From NCBI GenBank assembly GCA_002342205.1, contig DDPN01000093.1, positions 1-22,347 on the forward strand: a stretch of DNA of 22,347 nt, given 5' to 3'. The notes under the pieces were generated by a model. The model was not told the DNA's origin, made no database searches, and saw only the letters and a program-made list of their open reading frames with translations. Source of the stretch: Chitinophagaceae bacterium UBA2467. Its GTDB lineage: Bacteria; Bacteroidota; Bacteroidia; Chitinophagales; Chitinophagaceae. Both the position numbers and the translations under genes were made by a program. Below are positions 10,183 to 16,959 of the stretch, in pieces (within the stretch, counting starts at the first letter, position 1; the number at the start of each line of letters is the position of its first letter).

Positions 10183-12896
10183 GAAGCTTAACTTTCTTTT
10201 TGAAGCACATCCTTTTGGGTGTGTTTCTTTTTATATCTATTGTCCATTTAAAAGGACAAACTATAATAACATTACAGGCCCCTGGAAGAGATTCCCTTAC
10301 TATTATTCGAGATAATGGCTTTGCTATTTTACCTAGCGGTAGGCTTGTTAAGCCAGTTGGACTTGTAAAAAAAATAACACACGATCCTTTTGGATTAACT
10401 GTTTCTCCAGATGGAAAATTTGCGGCAACACTTCATAATGGGGTATTATCCTTATATGATGTTCAAAAGGATTCTGTTACACGAATTCCTGATTATTCAA
10501 AAAAAATTGCCTCTCCTTTTCCCAAAGGATCTCTCATTGGTGTTTCATTTGCGAATGATGGTAAAACAATTTTTTTAAGTGCAGGAGATGAGGGTTCCGT
10601 AATTGTTTTTGACTATCTCAATTTAAAAGTGATTCAAGTAATTTCCTTAAACGGAGAATTTAATGGAAAAAAATACCAAGATAGTTTTACTTCGGATTTA
10701 GTTTTTCTGCCGGAAAAAAATGAATTATTGGTTTTAGATTTAGCTAATTACCGACTAGTACGAATTAATGCTTACACAAAAAAAATTATCGCTTCTATTT
10801 CCACTGGCAGATTGCCATTCGGATTAGCGATAAGTCCTGATAAAAAAACGGCACTAGTTGCTAATGTCGGTATGTATGCATACTCTCTTATTGCGGGTGC
10901 AACCAAAGAAAATTATGATTCAATTTTAATCAGTAACCATCCCTATGGTCACAATACCTCAGAGTCTCGAAATGGTACTATAATTAATGGAAAACAAATT
11001 CCGGGGGTTGGAGATCCGAATGCCGAGGAGGCAATGAGCGTTTTTATTATTGATCTTGATTCTAATCAAGTTCGTAGTAAAGTAAAAACGGGTTTATTAG
11101 TTGGAGAAATTATTGATGATAAAGAAGTAATTGGTGGTTCAAGTCCAAATAGTATTGCGATTGGTAATCAATATGCATTTGTAAGTAATGCGACCAATGA
11201 TAATATTTCTGTAATTGATTACCGAACCGGAAAAATAGTCAAGCACATTCAACTCCAAATTACTCCCGTTTTAGATTCAGTTAGAGGGTATCTACCCTTT
11301 GGAATAACATTATCCCCTGATCAAAAAAAGTTGTATGTAGCCTTACTTGGCTTAAACGCAGTGGCCGTTGTGGATATTGAAAATTCTAGGGTTGAGGGCT
11401 TGATTCCAACTGGTTGGGGGCCCACCCGAGTTCAACAAGATGCCAAGGGTGAGCATCTGTTTATTGTTAGCTGTCGTGGTTTTGGGGCAGGGCCAAATGG
11501 AGGAGTAAATTTTAAAGCGCCCATTCAAGGGACCTATGTTGGGGATATTCAGCTTGCGACTTTGCAATATCTTGATACACCCTCAGCTGCCGAGCTAAAA
11601 GAGTATACAAATAATGTACTCTCTTATACCTTTAAAAATTATATAAGCGATAATGACAACTTAATACTTCCAGTTTATCCTGGACAATATATATCTCCTA
11701 TTAAATACATCGTTTATATAACAAAGGAAAATAGAACCTACGATGAAGTATTTGGTCAGTTGAAATTCGCAAATGGTGACTCCACATTAGCTCGATTTGG
11801 TTTGGGTGTAACTCTGAAGGATAAAAATGGATCTAATCTTTATAATGTTAACGTTACACCTAACCACCATAAACTTGCAAAACAATTTTCTTTTAGTGAT
11901 AATTTCTACTGTGATAGTGATGCTTCTATACACGGACATCACTGGATGATGGGGGTTATACCTAACGAATGGGTAGAGACTAATTCAAATACTTCAAAAA
12001 CGGCAAAATTATTTTCAGAGGCACCTGGCAGAAGATTTCCAGGGTCAACTGGAAGTATGGATCCTGAGGATTTTGCTGAAACGGGAGGGCTATGGGAAGC
12101 ATTAGAGAGATCCGGAATTGAGTTTTATAATTTTGGTGAAGCCAATGAAACTGCGCACGTCAGAGAAAATTGGTACGACACCTCAACAGGGGCTGCACAT
12201 GGTGTAATGGTTCCCATGCAAAGAGCTTTACATAAACGCACCAGCCAAAATTACGCTGGGTATAATATGAATATTCCTGATCAATTTAGAGCCTATCAAT
12301 TTGAAAAGGAATTCACTGCAAAGTGGCTTGCAGGAAAAGATACCTTACCTCCACTTATCACCATTCAATTACCTAATGACCACACAACCTCTCCTCGTCC
12401 CGCCGATGGATATCCCTACACACACAGTTATGTAGCAGACAATGATTTGGCACTAGGTCGGATGCTTCATTTTTTGTCAAGAACTCCTTACTGGAAAAAT
12501 ATGTTAGTGATTATTACAGAGGATGACCCCCAGGGTGGAGTAGATCATGTAGATGCCCATCGTAGTTTATTAATGATGGCTGGGCCATATGTCAAAAAAG
12601 GGTATGTTTCACGCACCCATGCAAATTTTTCATCTATATTAAAAGTTATTTATAATATTCTTGGTATTTCATATGTAAATCAATATGACATAACGGCCTC
12701 GCTTTTATCTGATTATTTTACAAACTATCCCGATTTTACTCCTTATACACTCGAATCTTCCGATTTAAGAATCTTTGATCCCAATAAAGCTTTAAAAAAA
12801 TATAATTACGAGCTAGATTGGAAGAAAATAATCCAGGGTCCAGCCATGGATGATGTGAATGACATTAAAAAACAGCATTACCAACTAAACAAGTAG
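10179..12896 (+). CDS. Secreted YncE-like beta-propeller / PF04185 phosphoesterase (intact copy)
   Basis: Probably a periplasmic or surface phosphoesterase fused to a beta-propeller (905 residues). A signal peptide covers about residues 1-27 (hydrophobic core LLGVFLFISIV, then KGQ). Residues about 60-450 carry YVTN/YncE-type blades such as FGLTVSPDGKFAATL, YAFVSNATNDNISVID and YLPFGITLSPDQKKLYVALL. The catalytic domain, about 505-830, has KENRTYDEVFG (Glu517, Asn518), DASIHGHHW (Ser583), PNDHT (Asp734, His735), EDDPQGG (Asp782, Asp783) and DHVDAHRS (His790, His794). Glu517-Asn518, Ser583 and Asp782-Asp783 match the metal-binding Glu-Asn, Ser and Asp-Asp of AcpA-like acid phosphatases. It overlaps susD by 4 bp and ends 2 bp before the HD oxygenase gene. 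I infer that it releases free phosphonate from an ester; plain phosphomonoester or phospholipid hydrolysis is possible. It shares its whole architecture with the frameshifted gene at 2842-5249. Confidence 0.9.
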   Translation: MRSLTFFLKHILLGVFLFISIVHLKGQTIITLQAPGRDSLTIIRDNGFAILPSGRLVKPVGLVKKITHDPFGLTVSPDGKFAATLHNGVLSLYDVQKDSVTRIPDYSKKIASPFPKGSLIGVSFANDGKTIFLSAGDEGSVIVFDYLNLKVIQVISLNGEFNGKKYQDSFTSDLVFLPEKNELLVLDLANYRLVRINAYTKKIIASISTGRLPFGLAISPDKKTALVANVGMYAYSLIAGATKENYDSILISNHPYGHNTSESRNGTIINGKQIPGVGDPNAEEAMSVFIIDLDSNQVRSKVKTGLLVGEIIDDKEVIGGSSPNSIAIGNQYAFVSNATNDNISVIDYRTGKIVKHIQLQITPVLDSVRGYLPFGITLSPDQKKLYVALLGLNAVAVVDIENSRVEGLIPTGWGPTRVQQDAKGEHLFIVSCRGFGAGPNGGVNFKAPIQGTYVGDIQLATLQYLDTPSAAELKEYTNNVLSYTFKNYISDNDNLILPVYPGQYISPIKYIVYITKENRTYDEVFGQLKFANGDSTLARFGLGVTLKDKNGSNLYNVNVTPNHHKLAKQFSFSDNFYCDSDASIHGHHWMMGVIPNEWVETNSNTSKTAKLFSEAPGRRFPGSTGSMDPEDFAETGGLWEALERSGIEFYNFGEANETAHVRENWYDTSTGAAHGVMVPMQRALHKRTSQNYAGYNMNIPDQFRAYQFEKEFTAKWLAGKDTLPPLITIQLPNDHTTSPRPADGYPYTHSYVADNDLALGRMLHFLSRTPYWKNMLVIITEDDPQGGVDHVDAHRSLLMMAGPYVKKGYVSRTHANFSSILKVIYNILGISYVNQYDITASLLSDYFTNYPDFTPYTLESSDLRIFDPNKALKKYNYELDWKKIIQGPAMDDVNDIKKQHYQLNK

Positions 12897-12898
12897 AA

Positions 12899-13486
12899 AT
12901 GCCAACGCCTTTACCTTTTACCCCAGAACAAGTTGCTGAGGAAATTGTTTCATTATTTAATGAGCATGGTGACAGTGATTATATTGGAGAAGAAGTATCT
13001 CAAATTCAACACATGACGCAATGTGCAACATTAGCACAAAGAGATGAACAATCTGAAGAAGTAGTATTGGCAGCTTTATTACATGATATTGGTCACTTGT
13101 GTGAATATGTAATGGCGGTAGATCGTATGGATAAATTTGGCGTGGTTGATCATGAATTTTTGGGACAAACATTTTTGCGGGAGCGTGGATTTTCTGAATC
13201 AGTTTGTAAAATGGTAGCCTCACATGTGAATGCCAAGCGGTATTTGACTTACCGCGATCCTCTTTACTATGATTTGTTATCAGAGGCTAGTAAAGAGACT
13301 TTAGCGGTTCAAGGAGGTCGTATGACTTCAGATGAAGCTTTAACTTTTGAGATGGACCCGCTTCATATGTATTATGTGCAATTACGTAAATGGGATGATC
13401 AAGCTAAGAATCCATCCATCTCTGCATTGCCCATTGAGTCCTTTAGGGATATAATTGTACGTCATTTACAGGCACAACAAGCATAA
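12899..13486 (+). CDS. PhnZ-like HD-domain diiron oxygenase, phosphonate C-P bond cleavage
   Basis: Cytosolic HD-domain protein of 195 residues, the size of PhnZ. PhnZ is a mixed-valence diiron oxygenase that splits (R)-1-hydroxy-2-aminoethylphosphonate into glycine and phosphate; TmpB does the same for the trimethylated analogue. Visible residues match the PhnZ set with a constant offset of +4: Tyr28 and Glu31 (PhnZ Tyr24, Glu27, the substrate-gating pair), His38 (His34), His62-Asp63 (HD motif), His66, Lys113 (Lys108, offset +5), His85 and His109 near the third and fourth histidines, and an Asp at 166/167 in RKWDDQAK. The Tyr-x-x-Glu pair distinguishes oxygenases of this kind from ordinary HD phosphohydrolases. 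It starts 2 bp after the phosphoesterase stop. No PhnY/TmpA-type hydroxylase is next to it, so its substrate may arrive already hydroxylated or be made elsewhere. PhnZ numbering is from memory. Confidence 0.85.
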   Translation: MPTPLPFTPEQVAEEIVSLFNEHGDSDYIGEEVSQIQHMTQCATLAQRDEQSEEVVLAALLHDIGHLCEYVMAVDRMDKFGVVDHEFLGQTFLRERGFSESVCKMVASHVNAKRYLTYRDPLYYDLLSEASKETLAVQGGRMTSDEALTFEMDPLHMYYVQLRKWDDQAKNPSISALPIESFRDIIVRHLQAQQA

Positions 13487-13488
13487 AC

Positions 13489-14772
13489 GTGAACCGCATT
13501 AAAAGGTTTAACGGGGCTGATTTTTATTCTAAAAGTTTTTTGATATTACATGCTTCCTTAAGTGCCTTTATTGTCTATACATGTATGTATGCTGTTAGAA
13601 AGCCTTATACAGCTTCTTCTTTCGAGGGACTTGAACAATTTGGTATCTCCTATAAAGTCGTATTAGTTACTTCTCAGGTTATTGGCTATATGCTAAGTAA
13701 GTTTATTGGTATCAAGGTAATTTCTGAAGTGCAACCCAATAGTCGTCCTAAATATATAATTGGATTAATAGTAATAGGTTGGCTTGCTCTTTTGTTTTTT
13801 GCAATTGTTCCCTTTCAATTTAAATTTATTTTTCTTTTTTTAAACGGTCTACCATTAGGTATGATATGGGGATTGGTATTTAGCTACTTGGAGGGAAGAA
13901 AATTTACTGACTTGATGGGGTCTCTTTTGGCCACAAGTTTTATAATTTCGTCTGGGATTGCAAAAACTGTAGGACGTCATATTTTGAGCTCTACGAATTT
14001 TGATCAATGGTGGATGCCATTTATAACGGCCTCACTTTTTTTATTGCCACTGCTTATATTTACTTATTTACTTAGCAAAGTACCTGCGCCTACAATTGAA
14101 GATCAAAAAGAACGATCTCCTCGTTTTCCAATGAATCATAAACAACGTGGAGAATTTATCAGGAAGTATGGAGTATTAATGATTGCTCCTGTCGTGACCT
14201 ATATGTTGCTAACAGCTCTTAGAGATTTTTGTGAAGATTTTTCTCTCGAATTATGGATAGAGACAAAGCAGGCCTCAACTATTTATCTATTCACACAAAC
14301 TAGCACAGTTGCCGGATTTATTGTCATGGGCCTTGTGGGGTTATTATTTTTAATTCGAAATAATTTTAAGGCGTTTCAAACAATTCACATTTTTGTTGTT
14401 TTGGGCTTTCTTTTATGTATTGTAAGCACATATTTATTTCAAATAAATTTGTTAAATCCTATAAGCTGGATGATCTGTTCTACTACTGGTTTATATATGG
14501 GTTATGTGTCTTGTAATAGTATTTATTACGAGCGTATGATCGCTAGTTTTCAAATACAAGGAAATGTTGGCTTCGTTATGTATATCGCAGATGCATTTGG
14601 TTATCTAGGAACTGTATTCGTTTTATTAATAAAGGAATATTTTGAGTGGCAAGTGAATTGGGTATCTTTTTTTACCATTGCATTTTATGTAGCTAGTTTT
14701 TTGGGTATTATATTCATCTTAAGTTCACTTTGGGGATTTAATCGTAAATATCAATTAATACAGTATGCCTAA
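13489..14772 (+). CDS. MFS-type permease (DUF5690-like), organophosphate-antiporter resemblance
   Basis: Integral membrane protein of 427 residues with about 12 hydrophobic segments in two halves. It is probably the inner membrane importer of the locus. The start is GTG at 13489, 2 bp after the HD gene stop; the next in-frame Met (residue 33) lies inside the first helix. Helix 1 reads YTCMYAVRKPYTASSF followed by SQVIGYMLSKFIGIK. This resembles the GlpT/UhpT signature (Val-Arg-Lys, then Ser-x-x-x-x-Tyr/Gly...SKF). Arg37 would align with phosphate-binding Arg45 of GlpT, and Arg245 in YMLLTALRDFCEDF with GlpT Arg269. I recall such Bacteroidota proteins being named DUF5690, without assigned function. 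Its 3' end overlaps the FAD oxidoreductase by 8 bp. Transport of a phosphonate, perhaps in exchange for phosphate, is inference from these residues and the context. Confidence 0.8.
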   Translation: MNRIKRFNGADFYSKSFLILHASLSAFIVYTCMYAVRKPYTASSFEGLEQFGISYKVVLVTSQVIGYMLSKFIGIKVISEVQPNSRPKYIIGLIVIGWLALLFFAIVPFQFKFIFLFLNGLPLGMIWGLVFSYLEGRKFTDLMGSLLATSFIISSGIAKTVGRHILSSTNFDQWWMPFITASLFLLPLLIFTYLLSKVPAPTIEDQKERSPRFPMNHKQRGEFIRKYGVLMIAPVVTYMLLTALRDFCEDFSLELWIETKQASTIYLFTQTSTVAGFIVMGLVGLLFLIRNNFKAFQTIHIFVVLGFLLCIVSTYLFQINLLNPISWMICSTTGLYMGYVSCNSIYYERMIASFQIQGNVGFVMYIADAFGYLGTVFVLLIKEYFEWQVNWVSFFTIAFYVASFLGIIFILSSLWGFNRKYQLIQYA

Positions 14773-15883
14773 AAATGCAATTGTAATTGGGGCTGGAATC
14801 GTAGGACTCTCCACTGCCCGAGCGTTAGCTGAACAAGGATGGCAGGTAACAGTCTATGAAAGGTCTGAAACTGCGAAAGGCGCTTCTATCAGAAACTTTG
14901 GAATGATTTGGCCAATTGGTCAAAAGTCTGGTAAGCAATATGAACGTGCCATGCGAACCAAATCGATTTGGAAACAAATTTGTCAAGAAACAGGTTATTG
15001 GATTGAAGAATCAGGAAGCCTTCATTTAGCAAAATCGGAAGAGGAAAAAGTAACTATGCAAGAATTAGGAGAGATATTTTCAAAAGAAAGGCCTGTCCAT
15101 TGGATATCTCCTGTACAAATTGCACAATTAAGTGATGCTCCGCGACAAGATAATTTGTATGGCGGTTTGTGGAGTGCTGATGAGGCAATAGTAGAATCCA
15201 GATTAATTATTCGTGATTTGCCAACATATCTGCAAGAGCGATATTCAATCAAATTTTTATTTCAACACGCTATTACTAATGTTGGAACTGGATTTGTTCA
15301 TATTAATAATAAGCGGATTGATGCAGATCTAATTTTTATTTGTAACGGAGCAGATTTTGAGACGTTGTATCCAGCTATTTTTAAAAAATATTTTATAAAA
15401 TGTAAACTCCAAATGATGCGTCTGGTTGAGCAGCCAGCAAAGTGGCGAATGGGTCCTTCAATTTGTGGAGGTCTTTCATTAGCGCATTATAAGAGTTTTG
15501 AAATCGCACCATCTTTGTCTTTGCTAAAAGAAAGGTTATATGAAAAATACCCAGATTATTTTGATTACGGTATACACGTAATGGTTTCACAAAATCATCT
15601 AGGACAACTCACAATTGGCGACAGTCATGAGTATGGTGATTCAATAGAGCCATTTGATAAAAGTATTGTTAATGAGCTAGTTTTAAACTATTTGAAAGAT
15701 CTAGTCAATTTTAGAGATTGGTCTGTGATACAAACTTGGAATGGAGAATATGCAAAATTATCAAACGGGGGAACCGAGTTTTTCTATGAGGCCGAACCCA
15801 ATGTTTGGATAATGAATGGTTTTGGGGGAGCGGGCATGACATTAGCACTAGGAACTGTCGAGGAATGCTGTCAGCAGTTTTAA
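14765..15883 (+). CDS. FAD-dependent oxidoreductase, phosphonate-associated (TIGR03364/HpnW-like)
   Basis: D-amino-acid-oxidase-fold (PF01266) flavoenzyme, 372 residues. The FAD-binding beta-alpha-beta motif is at the N-terminus (IVIGAGIVGLSTARALAEQG, Gly9-x-Gly11-x-x-Gly14) with VTVYERS after it. The stretch GASIRNFGMIWPIGQ (about residues 39-53) is the hallmark of the TIGR03364 clade. The C-terminus has WIMNGFGGAGMTLALG, the second FAD contact. This clade is known to co-occur with the TIGR03351 phosphonatase-like hydrolase, which is also present here (16268-16945). The proposed role is oxidative deamination of 2-aminoethylphosphonate or an N-methyl or hydroxy derivative to a phosphonoaldehyde. 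Which aminophosphonate is used here cannot be read from the sequence. It starts inside the last 8 bp of the permease gene, so the two are co-transcribed. Confidence 0.85.
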   Translation: MPKNAIVIGAGIVGLSTARALAEQGWQVTVYERSETAKGASIRNFGMIWPIGQKSGKQYERAMRTKSIWKQICQETGYWIEESGSLHLAKSEEEKVTMQELGEIFSKERPVHWISPVQIAQLSDAPRQDNLYGGLWSADEAIVESRLIIRDLPTYLQERYSIKFLFQHAITNVGTGFVHINNKRIDADLIFICNGADFETLYPAIFKKYFIKCKLQMMRLVEQPAKWRMGPSICGGLSLAHYKSFEIAPSLSLLKERLYEKYPDYFDYGIHVMVSQNHLGQLTIGDSHEYGDSIEPFDKSIVNELVLNYLKDLVNFRDWSVIQTWNGEYAKLSNGGTEFFYEAEPNVWIMNGFGGAGMTLALGTVEECCQQF

Positions 15884-15904
15884 ACTAAGTTTATCCACTA
15901 TAAT

Positions 15905-15928
15905 TTAACATTATACGCAGTTAACATT
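15905..15928. repeat. Direct repeat TTAACATT, candidate regulatory half-sites
   Basis: TTAACATT occurs at 15905-15912 and again at 15921-15928 in the 98-bp gap before the small ORF and HAD hydrolase. A related TTTACA lies at 15954-15959, 33 bp after the second copy. Hexamers of form TT(A/T/C)ACA are the half-sites of PhoP boxes in Bacillus; whether Bacteroidota use anything similar is unknown to me. The same gap has a widely spaced inverted pair, TCCACTA (15894-15900) and TAGTGGA (15964-15970). The repeats are real; a regulatory role is a guess. Confidence 0.3.
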
Positions 15929-15981
15929 TAGGTAAAAGCTTAATAACAATTTCTTTACACGCTTAGTGGACCTTGAAGAAA

Positions 15982-16257
15982 ATGTTATTTATGGAATCTA
16001 TTGTTTTTGACCACACAAGAAAACTGATTCATCATGGCATTTTTAATAAACTAACCGATGAGCAATTTTCGAATTTGTATATAACCTTACTACGTGATAT
16101 TTCTTCAAAAGCGACTTTTGATTTATTACGTTTATGGCGTAAAGCCGATTTTTCTAGATCACATTTAAAATATAAGCTACTCTCAGACACCAATTTGATT
16201 TTAAAAAAATATGGTATGCCAATTCTGGAAGAAAAATATTCTTTAGAGGAAATTTAA
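15982..16257 (+). CDS. Small protein of unknown function in the phosphonate operon
   Basis: A 91-residue ORF if it begins at the ATG at 15982, or 88 residues from the ATG at 15991; an in-frame TTG at 15973 is a less likely start. I do not recognise a family. The sequence is hydrophilic, has no signal peptide or membrane segment, and looks mostly helical: HTRKLIHHGIFNKLTDEQF, then FDLLRLWRKADFSRSHLKYK, then a C-terminal ILKKYGMPILEEKYSLEEI. Basic and acidic residues alternate in an amphipathic pattern, so a small helical adaptor or regulator is conceivable. It ends 10 bp before the phosphonatase-like hydrolase gene and follows a 98-bp gap, so it may be the first gene of its own transcript. Codon usage looks like its neighbours. 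Confidence 0.65.
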   Translation: MLFMESIVFDHTRKLIHHGIFNKLTDEQFSNLYITLLRDISSKATFDLLRLWRKADFSRSHLKYKLLSDTNLILKKYGMPILEEKYSLEEI

Positions 16258-16267
16258 TTTTATTTAA

Positions 16268-16945
16268 ATGATCAAGTTGGTTGTGTTTGATTTGGCTGGA
16301 ACAGTATTAGATGAACAAAATATCGTTTACAAAACATTGTATCGATGTATAAATGAATCTGGTATTCCAGTTTCATATGAAAAAGTTATTGAGTTAGGTG
16401 CAGGAAAAGAAAAAAGCCAGGCAGTTAGAGATATACTAAATCAATATTCCTTGGATTCATCCTTGCAACTACAGGGGGCTATTTATAATTTTTTTTTGCA
16501 AGAACTGAGTAATGAGTATTCTTCATTGGAGGTTAAACCAATGTTTGGTGCGGAAGAGGTCTTTATGAAACTGCGTACACTAAAAATATTTATTGCTTTC
16601 AATACCGGCTATAATCGAACCACCACCGAGCAATTGATGGCTAAACTAAATTGGAAAAAGCAAATCCACTTCGATTTAATTATTACTTCATCTGAAGTTG
16701 CCCGTTCTAGGCCTGCTCCTGATATGATATGGCGTGCTATGGAGTTACTTGGTGTTAAATCGGCGGATAAAGTTATAAAAATTGGAGATTCCTGTACGGA
16801 TATTATGGAAGGTAAAAATGCTGGATGTAGACTTTCAATTGGCATTACTACTGGGGCTCAAACACACGATGAATTATTGACCTCCTCTCCCGATTTCATA
16901 ATTGATCAACTTAGTGAGTTGCTGCCCATTATTAAGGGGGTATAA
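16268..16945 (+). CDS. Phosphonatase-like HAD hydrolase (TIGR03351-like)
   Basis: Cytosolic haloacid-dehalogenase-superfamily hydrolase, 225 residues, expected to cleave the C-P bond of a phosphonoaldehyde. Motif I is VVFDLAGTVLDE with nucleophile Asp8; the Asp-x-Ala-Gly-Thr form is shared with phosphonoacetaldehyde hydrolase PhnX and differs from the usual DxDGT. The cap region has LGAGKEKSQAVRDIL, where Lys47 falls in the place of the Schiff-base lysine of PhnX (Met-Gly-x-x-Lys). Motif II is in AFNTGYNRTT, the next conserved block in SRPAPDMIWRAM, and motif IV in KIGDSCTDIMEGKNAGC, with Asp-x-x-x-Asp for Mg2+. It pairs with the FAD oxidoreductase upstream as in the known TIGR03351/TIGR03364 association. 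Starts at ATG 16268, 10 bp after the small ORF. The exact aldehyde is unknown. Confidence 0.87.
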   Translation: MIKLVVFDLAGTVLDEQNIVYKTLYRCINESGIPVSYEKVIELGAGKEKSQAVRDILNQYSLDSSLQLQGAIYNFFLQELSNEYSSLEVKPMFGAEEVFMKLRTLKIFIAFNTGYNRTTTEQLMAKLNWKKQIHFDLIITSSEVARSRPAPDMIWRAMELLGVKSADKVIKIGDSCTDIMEGKNAGCRLSIGITTGAQTHDELLTSSPDFIIDQLSELLPIIKGV

Positions 16946-16959
16946 ATACTTGATTAAAA

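Noticed and set aside
12957..13223. Antisense ORF of 88 codons within the HD oxygenase gene, and similar antisense ORFs in other genes
   Set aside because: They lie fully inside well-supported genes, have atypical composition and show no recognisable domain.
12899..13486. HD protein as a nucleotide phosphohydrolase or stringent-response enzyme
   Set aside because: The Tyr-x-x-Glu pair, size and phosphonate-gene neighbours fit PhnZ-type oxygenases better.
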